Shown in pieces: positions 42,633-54,202 of a stretch of DNA of 64,000 nucleotides. Source of the stretch: Haemaphysalis longicornis (taxonomy: Eukaryota; Arthropoda; Arachnida; Ixodida; Ixodidae); assembly GCA_013339765.2 (NCBI GenBank), contig CM023454.1, forward strand, positions 144,249,211 to 144,313,210. Direction: 5' to 3'. Both the position numbers and the translations under genes were made by a program. A model generated the notes under the pieces. That model was not told the origin of the DNA, did not search any database, and saw only the letters and a program-made list of their open reading frames with translations. The first letter of the stretch is position 1. Each line of letters begins with the position of its first letter.

Positions 42633-44492
42633 CTAAGACGCTAATAGTGGGGCTCTGACCCTTGCATTTTCAGGCTCGTCCGTGATGACCACGTTTCGGC
42701 TACGGAGTATGGAAACTAGAGCAGGTTCCATAGGCGCACTTCTTACTCTGCATACTTCCGGAACCACCAGAGCGTCGATAGGTACTTCTTTCGACTCGAA
42801 AGGACCAGTCAGCGTGACGCTCAATTTCCGGCAGCTGTACCGACGCGAACACTCAGAGTCGGCGAATGTGAATACCGTAAGGTCCTCAACGCAGGTGGAT
42901 AGAAGTTCTAGCTTGTTCGCCAAGTCGCTGCGCACAAACGTTCGCTGGCTGCAGGTGTCAAAAAGAAGGCGGACCAGGACACGGTCAGCATTGCCATATG
43001 CCCATACGGTAGCCGTTTGTAGCAAGACAGACGACGTGAAATCGTTACTAGCAGAAGCAGTCGTCACCGGCTCTTCTTGTGGAGTCGCCATTTGGCGATT
43101 AATGCTCCCAAAAGGTGCTGGTGGTACGGGGACCCCTGAGTTAGGCCGCGTCCACACGTCGCAAAGAACCGACAAATGGCGTCGCGCACAATGGTGACAC
43201 CAAAGCCACGTGGGAAGGCGGCAGCTGCGTGCGAAGTGTCCGGGATTGCCGCATCTAAAGCAACAACGCTTCCTTCCAAGTCTTCGTCGCTTATCTTCTC
43301 CCGACAGCTTAGCTTGGCAATTCCTCGGTTCCGTGATCTGGCGTTTCGCAGAGTGGACATAATCGCGGCTCTGACAACAATGAGCCGGTAGCCAAAGCCA
43401 GGGCGGACAGAAGCACAGGAAAGACGTTATCGCGCGCTTTCGGCTCCACCGATGTGGAGCGGAAAGCGCGCTCTCCACCTGAATCTGCAGGAACCGCAGT
43501 ACTCGTTTGACATCGTCGCCTCGTGATCTTGGGGTGGTGGAGTCATCGGCTGCAGCCTCCTTCATGCGTTGCCTGTATAGCACTGCCACATCCTCAGCCA
43601 GAGGGCGCATGAGGACTCGATGGAGGATTACTGCGTTCTCCGATGCAGGAACTCCCAGCCTCTCGAGGCAACTTGTCCTGAACAGGATCTGTTCATATAA
43701 AAAGCCGCGAGACCTGCGCCGAGCTTTCGATGGGGGCACTGGTGAGGAGGCTATCAATGTGGTCATCCACGAGAACATCCGTTCGGCCAAAACGATCTGT
43801 CAGCACCTTGATCGCGACCTGGTAATTGCTTTCGGTCAGGCGTATCCACTCAACTGCCCTCTTGGCGTCCCCGCTGAGGTACGTCTTCAAATACTTAAAT
43901 TTTTCTATATTAGGCAGCCTCGGATGGGTGTGAATAGTCGCCTGGAAGTGCTCCCAAAAACCTTGCCACTCACGAAGCACGCCGGAGAAGACGGGAATCT
44001 GAAGCTTCGGCAAGGCACCCCTCTGAGTAGAAGAGCGGAAGCTGCCGTGAGCCGCGGCTTCTTGGTCGAGTTCGCCGTTAATGCCAGCAGAAGTGCCACG
44101 GGATTGATCGCTCGGTGGGAACACTCCTGGCTGGCCGACTTCTCTAGGTGTGACATTCTTGGTCTTCAGCATGAACCGAAGCTTTGTGATCGCGTGGCGA
44201 ATTTTGTCGTGGTACTCTATTGCACCTGCTATCTCGTCTTCGTACTATTGATCGTCAAGAAGTTCACCAATCTTCGCGTGCAGCTCGCTCAAGACGGCAT
44301 CTTTTTCCTCGAGGTCTTCGATGGCTGCTTGTAAGTCTGAGGCGTCCGAATCGGTATCTTGTAGGAACTCGTTGGCCGAAGCCAAAAGACTTGTAGCGGC
44401 ACCGTGAAAGACACCCCGTTGACGGCGCAACTTCTCTATGGTCAGCGCAGACGGATGTCGGTCTTCTCTTGTGTTCTCGGCACTAGAAACCA
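42633..44492 (-). pseudogene. BEL-B gag and protease
   Basis: 44493-44245 is the N-terminus with an acidic coiled-coil-like region (DLQAAIEDLEEKDAVLSELH). 44172-43693 is the gag core (LPKLQIPVFSGVLREWQGFW, KFKYLKTYLSGDAKRAVEWI, YQVAIKVLTDRFGRTDVLVD). 43790-42633 (385 codons open) continues with CCFRCGNPGHFARSC and CHHCARRHLSVLC knuckles (about 43235-43150), then the protease VRLLFDTCSQRTFVRSDLAN. The expected D-S/T-G is D-T-C here, a damaging change. It ends near ITDEPENARV. Frame changes at about 44220 and 43745. Confidence 0.9.
44473..44492 (-). other. BEL-B primer-binding region
   Basis: TGGTTTCTAGTGCCGAGAAC on the minus strand directly abuts the end of the 5' LTR. It starts with TGG and includes GTGCCGAGAAC, which BEL-A also has at its primer site. 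Confidence 0.65.
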
Positions 44493-44668
44493 TATAACGT
44501 GAAGAGAGAACGACATCCGCGTCTTAGTGCATGGAATCTCAACGAACACTGCTTTATTCTCTTCTTCTACTCGCTCGCCCCCTCGCGTGTCTCCCCGTGT
44601 GCCACCTCTTCTTCCTCTTCCCCTGCTGCCTGGAAGGTGTGCCTGGTTCCCGCCAGGGAGATTCAACA
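44493..44668 (-). repeat. BEL-B 5' LTR
   Basis: 176 bp, TGTTGAATC to CACGTTATA on the minus strand. Pairs with 23172-23342; about 12 substitutions and three short indels separate them. Confidence 0.92.
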
Positions 44669-44673
44669 TTTTG
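44669..44673. repeat. BEL-B target-site duplication, right copy (TTTTG)
   Basis: Identical to 23167-23171. PLE-1 sequence continues from 44674. Confidence 0.9.
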
Positions 44674-44803
44674 GTTTCTTCAATTTCGTTGATATTTGGC
44701 ACCGTTCGAGAAAATAACATCCAGTTCTAAGTCAGCGCTTCGTGTGTCCTCTTGCTTCCGTCTTTGTGTCGTCGTTTGTGTTGTGCTTCCACATGTCCGT
44801 TTT
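44674..44803 (-). repeat. PLE-1 right inverted arm, outer part
   Basis: On the minus strand this contains GCAAGAGGACACACGAAGCG and AACTGGATGTTATTTTCTCG, matching the plus arm 22501-22550. The inner part of the same arm is 23088-23171. Confidence 0.85.
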
Positions 44804-45779
44804 AAGGTGGTATAGCCCCATCATTACATTTTAACGTGTATTGGTCCAGTAGGCACGGCCGCAACAGCGAAATGGCGTGAACATCATACAATTTATTATG
44901 CAAGAGCGGCAGCACATAGTTTACTTTACAGGGTAAACACAAACTGCAAATTTATAAATACTGAAAAAATTATTCATCGTTAAAATTTCAAACAAAGATA
45001 CGTTCTTTTGACTAAAGCAATAAATTTCTAACTTTGTTTGACGCCGGGTTTGAAAATATTACCATCAAATCCTAATTTTTATAGTCCTGACCTAGAAATA
45101 CTCTGTGTATACCCAACTACCATAAACCTAAGCAGTTATAACGAGAGATTAATCTGTTTATTTAAAAAAAAACACGTGTTTGTAGGCCCCGCCACTGTAA
45201 AACATTATAGCCATTCAGCTTATACCAACATTTCAATTATACTGCGTAAATTTGCCTTCTGTATAATACTTTTATTGTTAGTAATGTCACAAATAGAATC
45301 AGTTTCAATAAAGGCTAAGATATTAATTTGTTTGTTAGAAAGCAAAGCAAAACTTTCTTGTTTGATTGTTAAGGCGTTTACTCCTCTGGCAACAAATACC
45401 TTGAATTTTCTTCCAGAACTTCTGCAGTGTGTTTGTAAGTAGACCACCTAATTCACACGGAGCAAATGGGTGACCCGTTGGATTTCCATAACATTAATAA
45501 AATGACCCTTGTTTGTGCAAAATAAAGGAACACGCACTAAGAGCTTATATTCTGCAGTATTAAAAATAGTACTAATACCCTCGCAACCACCACTAATTGG
45601 TTAAAACATAAAGTATGGTTTGCGATGGTTACTCCCTAAGGTTTTGTATGGGCCCCGCAGTGTGTAAATTATCCAACAGATTTTAAAGTGAAAATTTGGT
45701 CAATTTATCAAAATTGCTTCGCGCATACCCATGTTCGCATTGTGGTTTTTGGGGGTAAAAAAGGTCAACAAATCTGCAC
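44804..45779. other. AT-rich stretch with a possible LINE EN remnant
   Basis: The only coding hint is at 45447-45220 on the minus strand: KFKVFVARGVNALTIKQESF and ALLSNKQINILAFIETDS. It resembles the first EN block of CR1/jockey-type LINEs (N-term beta strand, then F-x-ET). Downstream text to about 45090 is in broken frames. No RT follows. Confidence 0.35.
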
Positions 45780-46135
45780 TTATATATATATATATAGAGA
45801 GAGGAAAGGCTCTTTATTTGAAAAACAGAGAGGTTTGCCGACATTACAGACGCCTACATTGCTTCTCTGCTGTGGGTTAAGGATGGGGGAAGAAAAGGCC
45901 CAAGGAAGAGCTGGGCAGGAAAGAAAACGAAAAAAAAAACTGTTCGTGTACTTGGCGTGGTAGCGGACTTTTGTTTTGAGCTTGGGCCACATAATTTACA
46001 ATTTGAAATTAGGCCAATTTCATCCAAATAAGAGAATAAACTCCGTAGAGCTTGGCGCTGCTTTGACGGATGAATCCATGGTCCTAAAATATTTCTGAGA
46101 GTAATTGGTCCCTGTTGTAGACGTTCCATGCTTTC
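45780..46135 (-). mobile_element. LINE 3' end fragment
   Basis: 46129-45990 reads LQQGPITLRNILGPWIHPSK and QRQALRSLFSYLDEIGLI, a C-terminal LINE segment of the kind closing I/R1-like ORF2 proteins. On the minus strand it then runs into an AATAAAG motif and a (CT)n tail (45793-45800), beside a (TA)n microsatellite at 45781-45795. It is 5'-truncated. Confidence 0.6.
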
Positions 46136-48344
46136 GAGAAAGTGGAATCAATTGTGCGTCGAAACAATTGAACACATTTTATTAGATTCTGCACTTCTAT
46201 TTTATTACTAAAATACACTGCATCAAACTTTTCACCAATGTTCAGCTTAGCCTAAAGCCTTATTTTGTACACTTGTTGCTATGTGACTGTGTAATATATC
46301 AGAATGTTCCCCTAGCATTAAGAATATTTTGAAGTTTTCAACTTCACCAAGCCAACGTTTTCTGGACATTGCGATTTTTTGCGACATGGGCGGTTCTGGT
46401 GAGCGAGCCGCCCGAGCGACTGCTTCTCATATGGTATGTCACCCCAAGGCGCCTCAGCAGAAATTCAATATTTGTTACCGAGGAGGACACCAGATTACCT
46501 CAAGGTTAGCATTCGAATGAGACAAAACTTGTCCTTTTCTGCTCAAACAAGGTAGCCATCTCACTTCAAGCTTACTTTTACAGTCCTTTTAGCACTACCT
46601 TGACAGACGACACTGCACTATTGCGGTTACTCTTGTTTTCATGTAAAAAAAGCAGCACATCTTTTATTGATCCGTTCCTTCATCCGAAATCTGGGAAGGG
46701 AAAACGTGAGGTTGCCTTCCTATATATACTATCGTCTGTGATTTAGTTCAGCTCAGCAGTGACCATGCTAGCCCTTTAAAATTGTCATTTCTTTCAATAC
46801 TTGTCAATTCCCAGTGGCCAAGGTTTTGGTGAGCATAACAACACTTTTTCCCGATTTTCAACTGGACTGCCATTGCCCCCTTGTGTCCGATGTGCTCAAA
46901 ATGGACTGTCCAACGACAACATTTTTGACCACCCCCAATGCAGTTCCCTCCCGTACTTTCTCTATAGTATATTCTTTTTTTCTTTCACTGCAATCAAACT
47001 AGGTCCGTAATAAACAGCCATAGTCGACTACAACACTAGCACATCAGAACATTTGCGTCATTAATTTTACAGTGTGCTTTTGCCACGATGCCTTGAATAA
47101 TATCAAAGACATCCACAACGCGATCAAACGGTGTCGTTATTTCCACGGGCAGGAAGCCCTTATTGTCAACTGTAGTCGTGGTAAAAATCAAAATTCTCCT
47201 CTGTACTATGTACAGTAGTTAAGAAAAAAACCTTTAAACGTTCGGGGATGTGTTTATCTGTGCATTAGTGACCATGGTTCTTCAAGGCCTGCTCGTGTAC
47301 CCGCGCTGCAGGCATGGGCACGGCATACACGTGCTCTGAGCAGTTTTCTCACCACGTAGTGACTTCTTGTTAGCGGCTTTACTTCCAAAGTACGTGTGAA
47401 GTGTGGCCTACACTTTAATGTAACTTGCGGAATGTAATTTTATTGTCAGCTTGCGCTAAGCGTGAGTACCGAGGCCAATTCCAACCGTTTATCACATCAG
47501 TTTTGCTGCAATAAGTGCTGTGCTCTTCTTGAATAAAACTTTTCATTCCGAACTGCTTACTTTGACTATCCACATAACTATATTTTCGCGCAACGCGCAT
47601 AGGGCTGGGCCAAGGAAGCCTTAAGGTAGACGGGACTTGCTTGCTTCTATCGCTCCTATGTATGAAATGTTCGTGATGAAACAATGACTTCTAAAATTAT
47701 ATATTCAGTATCAGCGCCCTGTAATTTTCACGAAAGGGACGTCGATCATGTCCATCAAGCCCTTGACGCTCTCCTTGGTATTTTTAATTGCCCATCAAGC
47801 TGTTCCAGGCGGAGCTAGATAAGTCTTACCAGCGCATCAAACATGTGTTGAACTGCTGCAATATCATTAAATGCTTGCCATTCACTGCTTTCGGAATTGG
47901 CGGATATGCAAAGCGTCGGTCACATTCAGCAGAATCTGAAACATCACCCACTGGATCAACGGTGTATGTCTAGCTTCTTGCATAATGTCCATGAGTTATA
48001 ACTTATCTGTCTTTATTCGGAACTGAAAGGTCTCCCAGACACGGAGCACGGCCTCAATAAAATGAAGTGGGGCGGCCACGTAGCTTGATTTTTTCATCGC
48101 ATTTGTTTCAAAACATGACTTTCTTAGGTCAAGACTGCAGTTACAAAGCTTGCTTTCCCTATTGAATAACACCATTAGCAGCTTGATCGGACTTGGCTTC
48201 TATTAATGGCGCTTCGTCAAGGACTTTCACTTAAATATTGACCCAAGTAAGATTAAGCAAACGAAAAAAATTAGTTTTCCAGTGTTCTTGAGACTGTGCC
48301 AGAGCATTATACTCTTTGCGACGTGTATTCGATTGATTGACAGA
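46136..48344. other. No recognised gene; short unassigned open segments
   Basis: Two minus-strand pieces are oddly protein-like but unidentified. One is near 47060-47200 (text such as FLPVEITTPFDRVVDVFDII, then QGIVAKAHCKIND). The other is near 47890-47970 (GDVSDSAECDRRFAYPPIPK, then AVNGKHLMILQQF). They are too short for a family call and have no splice-site context I can defend. The rest is AT-rich. Confidence 0.3.
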
Positions 48345-48545
48345 TTTTAGGGTTTAACGCACCGACGCAACGCAGGCGATGAGGCGCTGCCTTAGTGAAG
48401 GCCTCCGGAATAATTTCGCCCACCTTGAGATTATTAAACGTACGCCGAAATATGTACACACGGGCGTTTTTGCTTTTCGCCTCATGAGAAAAGCCAGCCG
48501 CCTGCAGCCGGGAATCGAACCCGCGACCTTGTGCTCAGCAGCGAC
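48345..48545 (-). mobile_element. tRNA-derived SINE, minus orientation
   Basis: On the minus strand: B-box GGTTCGATTCC (48511-48521) within GGTCGCGGGTTCGATTCCCG. A body follows with GGCGAAAAGCAAAAACGCCC and a 3' part, GCCTCATCGCCTGCGTTGCG, ending in GTTAAACCC. It is the same family as 54203-54392. Confidence 0.8.
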
Positions 48546-49424
48546 CTGTACTCGCTTCTCGGAAGAAATGATAATAATGAAATCTTCATTTCTGTGAAAG
48601 TGAATGAAGCAAGCTGTGGTTAAGTACTCCTCCAAAAAACCACTAACATGAGCTTCTTACTCCTTGAACAACGCTCAGAGAAGTGCCGGTTTAGTGTTAT
48701 ACAGCAAAAACGTTTTAGTGGAATTACATCAAATCAAAAGTAAATTTTAAAGCAGTAAAAGTATATTTAAATGAAAAGAAGTAAAGTGGATAGCGAAAGA
48801 GTTTTTTCAATTTAAAAACTGCACAGCAACATGGCAACTAGGAAAAACATTTACAACTGTTGCTAGGATATAGGAACTGTCTTTTCGCAATAATTCATTC
48901 GTAGTGTATCACCCCCAAATATTTTCTGTGGCGAGTGTTTTAAGAAGCCTAACTTTTTATCAAAGAGGGAACGTAAAGAAGAAAATTGTTTTTTTTACTT
49001 CTCGTTAACACCAAGAACGTATTAGCACATTAGACAAAGCATAAAATGGATCACATAGATGAGAAAACACGTGATCATAGGTGGATGACTTGTGTGTATT
49101 TTGTATCTTATGCGTAGTTGTGTTTGTGCAAATAAAGTAAGATGGAACAGCTCACACGAAATAACAATGAATAGAAGCGCGATGAAAAATAACGAAACAA
49201 AACAAAGTTCAATAAAACGGTAAAATGGCTCAGCAATATGAGAATATTTGAGCCAGCCAAAAGCATTTCACTGAAGTAGCATCCAACTTTTCGTCCGAAA
49301 AAGATGTCTCATAAAGACGGAAACCTAAAACGATGGCTTCAATACTGCGTATACAGTTTTTTGAAGAGAAGTTTAATCAATTGAGGCGTTTTACTTTGCA
49401 TAAGTAGTCCTGTAGAGGGTAATT
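48546..49424. other. AT-rich stretch, nothing recognised
   Basis: No ORF with a motif, no LTR pair and no SINE head seen on either strand. Confidence 0.45.
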
Positions 49425-49575
49425 GACGCGGGTTCCGTTCCTTGCCTTGGCGGGCGCTTTTTCATGCAGGCGAAAAGAGGACATGCCCTGGTGTTCAAGG
49501 TTTTTGGCATACGTAAATGATCACAAGGAGGTCGAAATTATTGTGTAACCCTCCAGTACGGCGGGACTCATTTGC
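49425..49575 (+). mobile_element. Decayed SINE copy
   Basis: Faint copy of the 54203 family: GACGCGGGTTCCGTTCCTTG (B-box degraded), CATGCAGGCGAAAAGAGGAC, then GAGGTCGAAATTATTGTG and CCTCCAGTACGGCGGGACTC. Many substitutions, so it is older than the other two copies. Confidence 0.6.
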
Positions 49576-51470
49576 CTGTTGTTGGCGTTCTGGTGGGCCG
49601 TAGTAGAGGGCTTCGCGTTCAATAACAAAATATTGAATTTGTTCGTACTCGTTTTGACATTTATGCAGATGCCCAATAAACGCTTTTAACTGTATATTAG
49701 CACGAGCGTCCATTTCTTCTAAATATGAACTTCCGCACGTATTTCGAGTCATCAGCGTATTAAGACGCATTTAGAGTTGGTTTTATCTTTACGGTTTGTA
49801 AATGGGGTCAGAAATGTGGTCTTGTAGAAGTATCCAAATATGTGCTATTATGAACGTAAAAAAGCTGTTTTTACGAAATAAAAATGCCGAACAGGGCACA
49901 ATGTTTCGCCGAGCGAAAGGTATCACCGATCGGATAACTTTCTAGCTTAGTAAAAAATTCTGCTGGATGGACGCGAACAAGCATTTATAAACGATCTGTA
50001 ATGGCGAATATATACCATGTGCCCCACTGGAAGTGGGTCCTTACACCAATGGTGTCTGTCATGATGCCGTTTATCGCACTCCAAAGCCTGCTGGCGGAGA
50101 TAGAGTCACCGCATATGCATCTACAACAGTCGCTAACGCTGACCCCACTTGAAGGACAACACGAAAGACTTGCCTGGTAATTTCTGCGCTTGCAAAACTT
50201 TGCCCTCTGAAACCCCACGACTTAATCTGGTTGTCGTCCCTCACAGATCACACAGGGAGTTTGACATGTTAGGCTTTACGTTCCTCAGAAATTAGCGAAT
50301 CACACACTGATCAATCCAGTGCAAGTGTTGGAATATTAGTTCAAATATTTGAATCATAAGCGTCAATGCACAGATTGATAAAGCATGCATTGCGTGACGG
50401 ATCCACTACTCATTTTCCCGACATTCATACACATACATTGTTTGTCCGTAGAGAATGCATTTATGAATGAAAATATTCACAGTTGATACTTAAAGCGGAT
50501 GATATACCTGGTAGATATATCCTGCTTTGTAATCGTGCCCGTTTCGTTCAAGGTTGCATGCGGGCGATTCTGGTTAAACGCCGTTTACGAAACTTCGTGT
50601 TGTTCTTGCGTGTCGATACAGATTCTCATCCCCACACACGCAGGCTTCAAAGTGTCTTCATACCTTCCACTCTTTCTTTGACCGCAAGCAAGCAAACCCG
50701 CGTAAAATGTCCACGGACGTCTTCCTTAACACCACCAGTGCAGTCATGAACAAATAAAATGAGAACAAAAATAAATCAAGAACAACGTAAAATAAAGAAT
50801 ATGAATTGTGGACACAAGATAATTGCTCGCCAGTGGTATATCCGCATAAACACATATTCAATAAGGGTAGCGCCCTGGGCACGTTGGTATTCTAATGCTA
50901 AATAAATTAATTGCGCTAAAAAGAGGGACACGGACAGACCTTTGTAGTAAATAGACAGACCTTTGAGGACCAATCTTTGTAGTAAAGTGACGACAGGGGC
51001 AACAATCTATATTTAATGAGAGCTCGTGCAACATGCAAAAGACAGAAAGAAAAACAAGAGATTCGTCTCCAGCACACAAAACACGGTGAGGCAGAGCCAG
51101 ATGCTCTCAACCAAACAAATAAATGAAGAAAACATAAGGCATAGTTAGGCTTCCTACCCTCTTCGTAGAGTACATTAAATTCAATTGAATTCAATTTATT
51201 GAACATCTCAACGATGTTTGGAGCACAAGCCAAAAGCCAAAAGGCTTGACAGTGCCTGCGCCCCAGTGCATGGCAAACAGCAAGGCCAAAAGAACAACAC
51301 TTCACTGTGTTGCAAAAACAAGGATAACTGCACGGTCGGTCTCGACCACAAACAACACTAGTAGACATACTTACATACAGTGCGTAAGCACATGTCAGAG
51401 TGCAACTGTAGTGTAGAAATGAGCAGTATAAATGAGACGGAATCGAACTTAAAACAACACAAAAGTACCA
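49576..51470. other. No recognised gene; includes probable LINE-C 3' UTR
   Basis: A 222-codon minus ORF at 51584-50916 is Cys- and Leu-rich with no motif. It lies in a different frame from the LINE-C RT end, so I treat it as 3' UTR noise. The rest is AT-rich. Confidence 0.45.
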
Positions 51471-51810
51471 GCAAGTAAGCATAAAAACACCCGCACAACT
51501 AAAAGAATGACAAGCCATAAGTATAAAAAACCAAGTTTGCATGAACATTGCGCGCAAGTCCTTTATGATGTCGAGCCCATTCATTTATTATTGGTGGAAG
51601 TCGAAATTTTACCATATGGTCTCCGTACTTTGTCCGGCATTTCAGAATTATACATTCTTCTGTATGGCTAGTGGGATACTGTGGGATATATTTTTCTATA
51701 CGAGATAAAGAAGCCAAAGCCTTGTGGTTTTTGCTTACATCCAGCTTGTAGTAACGGCAAAGTCGGAAATTATATTGTTGATCAACGCGAAGTATATTGA
51801 ATAATACTGA

Positions 51811-52934
51811 ATTATATTGAAATATATTGAATTTTATTGAATATTGAATTTATTTTGAATATCAGTCGTACAATACGTTTCTGAAGTGCAAGAACCCATT
51901 GAATGTTTTCGATGGTAGTTGTTGCCCAGATTAGTGACCCATCATTGAGTTGAGACAAAAATAAAGAGTTATAGAGCATAACCAAATCGGAATTGGGAAA
52001 TTGCAACAGTGACAGCAGAGGAAGCCAATTGTACTGGAAAACGTCTTAAGCAAATCTCCACGTGGCTGTAAAACGGCATATTTTCGGAAAAATACACACC
52101 TAAAGTTTTGAATGACTTCACAACTTTTATTTCGATGTCATTTAGTGTAAGGGGTGATACTTCATATGGCTTGTTACGCGGGTGGAACCTAACGGCTTTG
52201 GTTTTGTTGATGATTTTTTGAAATTATTGTTTTTAGCCCAGTCATTATTAATCCCAAGAGTTTGATTTGCTCGGATAGATAAGTCTGTTCCCCAGCGACC
52301 CAAAACAATAAACTGGTGTCATCTGCATATATGTTGTACGTTGCAGTGTCATCAATATGTACGATTTCAATATTGTATAAAACAAACAGAAAAGGACCCA
52401 AAATACTTCCTTAGGGGAAACCTTCTGTTATTCGTTCAAGCGCGGATGGCCGTCGACTGATTTCCACGTACTGTGACCTATGTTGCAGGTAATATGATAT
52501 TAGTGACAGGGCAGTTCCTCTTATTTTATAGTGCTGTAATTTCAGTAGAAGTATGTCATGAATAATTAATTCGAATGCTTTTGTGAAGTCAAGAAAGATG
52601 CTGAGCACCATGTTTTTGTTTTCGAAATTCTGCAGTATGAATTCTTACTGTTCCAGTAATGCCAATTGTGTCGATCTATTTTTGCGGAAGCCGTATTGGG
52701 CGGGCGTTAAAATATCGTAACGCTCTGTGAAAGAATTTAGCTGCCTAAGAAAAGTTTTTTGAATATTTTAGAAAAAAATAGGTAGAATAAAATTCCGTCG
52801 GTATTCTGATAAATCATTTTGTCCCCTTTCTTATAAACAGCTGTACCTTTTGCACACTGAACGTTACGAGGAAACGTTCTATATTCCAAGCAACTATTAG
52901 AAATGAGAACCAGGCAATGAGAAATGATAATCAA
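51811..52934 (-). pseudogene. LINE-C reverse transcriptase
   Basis: 52934-52737: LEYRTFPRNVQCAKGTAVYK, KKGDK (RT motif 1). 52611-52411: SIFLDFTKAFELIIHDILLL (motif A), HYKIRGTALSLISYYLQHRS. 52401-52189: MGPFLFVLYNIEIV, TYNIYADDTSLLFW (YADD). Below that, in another frame, HPRNKPYEVSPLTLNDIEIK and FKTLGVYFSENM. 52006-51812: LYNSLFLSQLNDGSLIWATT then VLALQKRIVRLI (thumb). Stops separate the blocks. Confidence 0.82.
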
Positions 52935-53409
52935 TAACTTGCTTCACGGGCTGCACTTGCAAGTCACACATAACTGTAGACCTATTTTTTTCTCAAGCTA
53001 GTGGAAGATTATAAGTTCACTCTCCGTAACAGGTTCAAGAAACACAGTATTGTTGCAGGAATGTTTTATATAACTGAATTCATAGATCTTTTGATAGTTG
53101 TTGGACAGCAGAAAGAAAAGAATTGTTAAAAGCATTGGCCAATTGACCACATGTAAGTTCCACAGGTGCTCAAATTGCTATTTTCGTGACAGGTTGTGAC
53201 GAGTTACCAAAAAGTAATTTCAATTTTTTTGAGACCTGCCCCGACTGCCCAGTGGATGACACGAAAAGATTGTAATGATAGCGCCTTTTTGCAGAACGAA
53301 TTTCCGTCGTAACACTTTTTCTTTGTACTTTGTACTCTTTAACGTATCAGGACATTTTGTTTGGACAAATTTTTTGTAAAGTTTGTCGCTGTTTGTAATG
53401 AGTTTTATT

Positions 53410-53540
53410 AGATCAGAGAGAGAGAGAGAGGGCGATCTTTATTGAAAACGGGTGATGTCAGCCGAGCTAAGATGCCTGGCTTGCTACGCCAGATGAATGC
53501 GATGAAGATGATTATAACGATGAAGAGGAATACGTATTAT
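53410..53540 (-). repeat. Short insertion with AATAAAG-(CT)n end
   Basis: On the plus strand (GA)n at 53416-53431 is followed by GGCGATCTTTATTGAAAA. On the minus strand this is an AATAAAG signal followed by (CT)n, like the 3' end at 45793-45815. It probably marks a small 5'-truncated retroelement in LINE-C. Confidence 0.5.
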
Positions 53541-54184
53541 TTTACCTCATTACAAAGTCTGATCAATAATTGTGTGTGTTAGATATGCCAATAAGGCTTT
53601 TGTTGCACGAGCAAAACGTTTTGAAGAATTCCAAGAACCTAATATGTCCTTCAGATTAGGTCAGATGTTATCCATGGCTTACGGGCTTTCTTAGAGCGAG
53701 CAGCGATCTTCGATGGAAAACATTTATAATAAACAGATGTGAATATGGATATAAATTTGTCACAGGCTATTTCAGGGTCATATTCGTTCAGTACATCGTC
53801 CCTTACAACATTTGATATTTCCTTTCTAAATTTCCACAACGTGAACGTGTTTACGCATCTATAGGAAAATTGTTGTTGCACTTGCTTAATATCCGCAGCA
53901 TGGTTGACTGATAAAATATCGGAAGATTATCACTTATGGGGTAACTGATTACACCAAAGCTTAGAGGACCGGAATCCTAATTGGTTATTAAAAGATTTAA
54001 CAGAGTTTCAGATGTTTCTGTCAGCCTTGTTGCCAATGTAATTACATAACGACAATGATGAACATTAGGTAGGCTTTCAAACTCTGTTTTGGCTCTGCTC
54101 TGATCAAGATAGTTGATGTTGAAATGGCAACCTAAAACTAATTTGCAGTGGTTGTTATTCACAAAATCTAAAATACCCGTCCGT

Positions 54185-54202
54185 AAATGAAAGAAGCGGC
54201 AC
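54185..54202. repeat. SINE target-site duplication, left copy
   Basis: AAATGAAAGAAGCGGCAC; 17 of 18 bases repeat at 54393-54410. Confidence 0.85.

Larger units (their letters stand above)
23172..44668 (-). mobile_element. BEL/Pao retrotransposon BEL-B, split by LINE-A
   Basis: Complete element read on the minus strand: 5' LTR 44668-44493, primer site, gag, protease, RT (interrupted at 41913/26079), RNase H, integrase, purine tract, 3' LTR 23342-23172. Excluding the 15.8-kb insertion and one target duplication its length is about 5.66 kb, normal for BEL/Pao. The LTRs differ by about a dozen substitutions and three small indels over about 171 bp (roughly 7%). It is flanked by TTTTG duplications and sits in PLE-1. 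Domain order and the YxDD/integrase wording match BEL-A but the two families are clearly distinct. Confidence 0.93.
22437..44803 (-). mobile_element. Short Penelope-like element PLE-1, split by BEL-B nest
   Basis: The element's own sequence is 22437-23171 plus 44674-44803 (about 865 bp); everything between is inserted BEL-B and its contents. It has two long inverted arms: plus-oriented 22437-22664, and a minus-oriented arm made of 44803-44674 joined to 23171-23088. Between the arms is a GIY-YIG coding remnant and no RT. When BEL-B and one TTTTG are removed, the joined minus-strand arm aligns base for base with the plus arm across the join. This proves the split. It looks like an internally deleted, non-autonomous Penelope-like element. 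Confidence 0.85.

Noticed and set aside
50916..51584. 222-codon minus-strand ORF, Cys-rich
   Set aside because: No motif. It overlaps the LINE-C C-terminal frame in another phase and lies in its 3' UTR, and its composition follows the local AT/repeat content.
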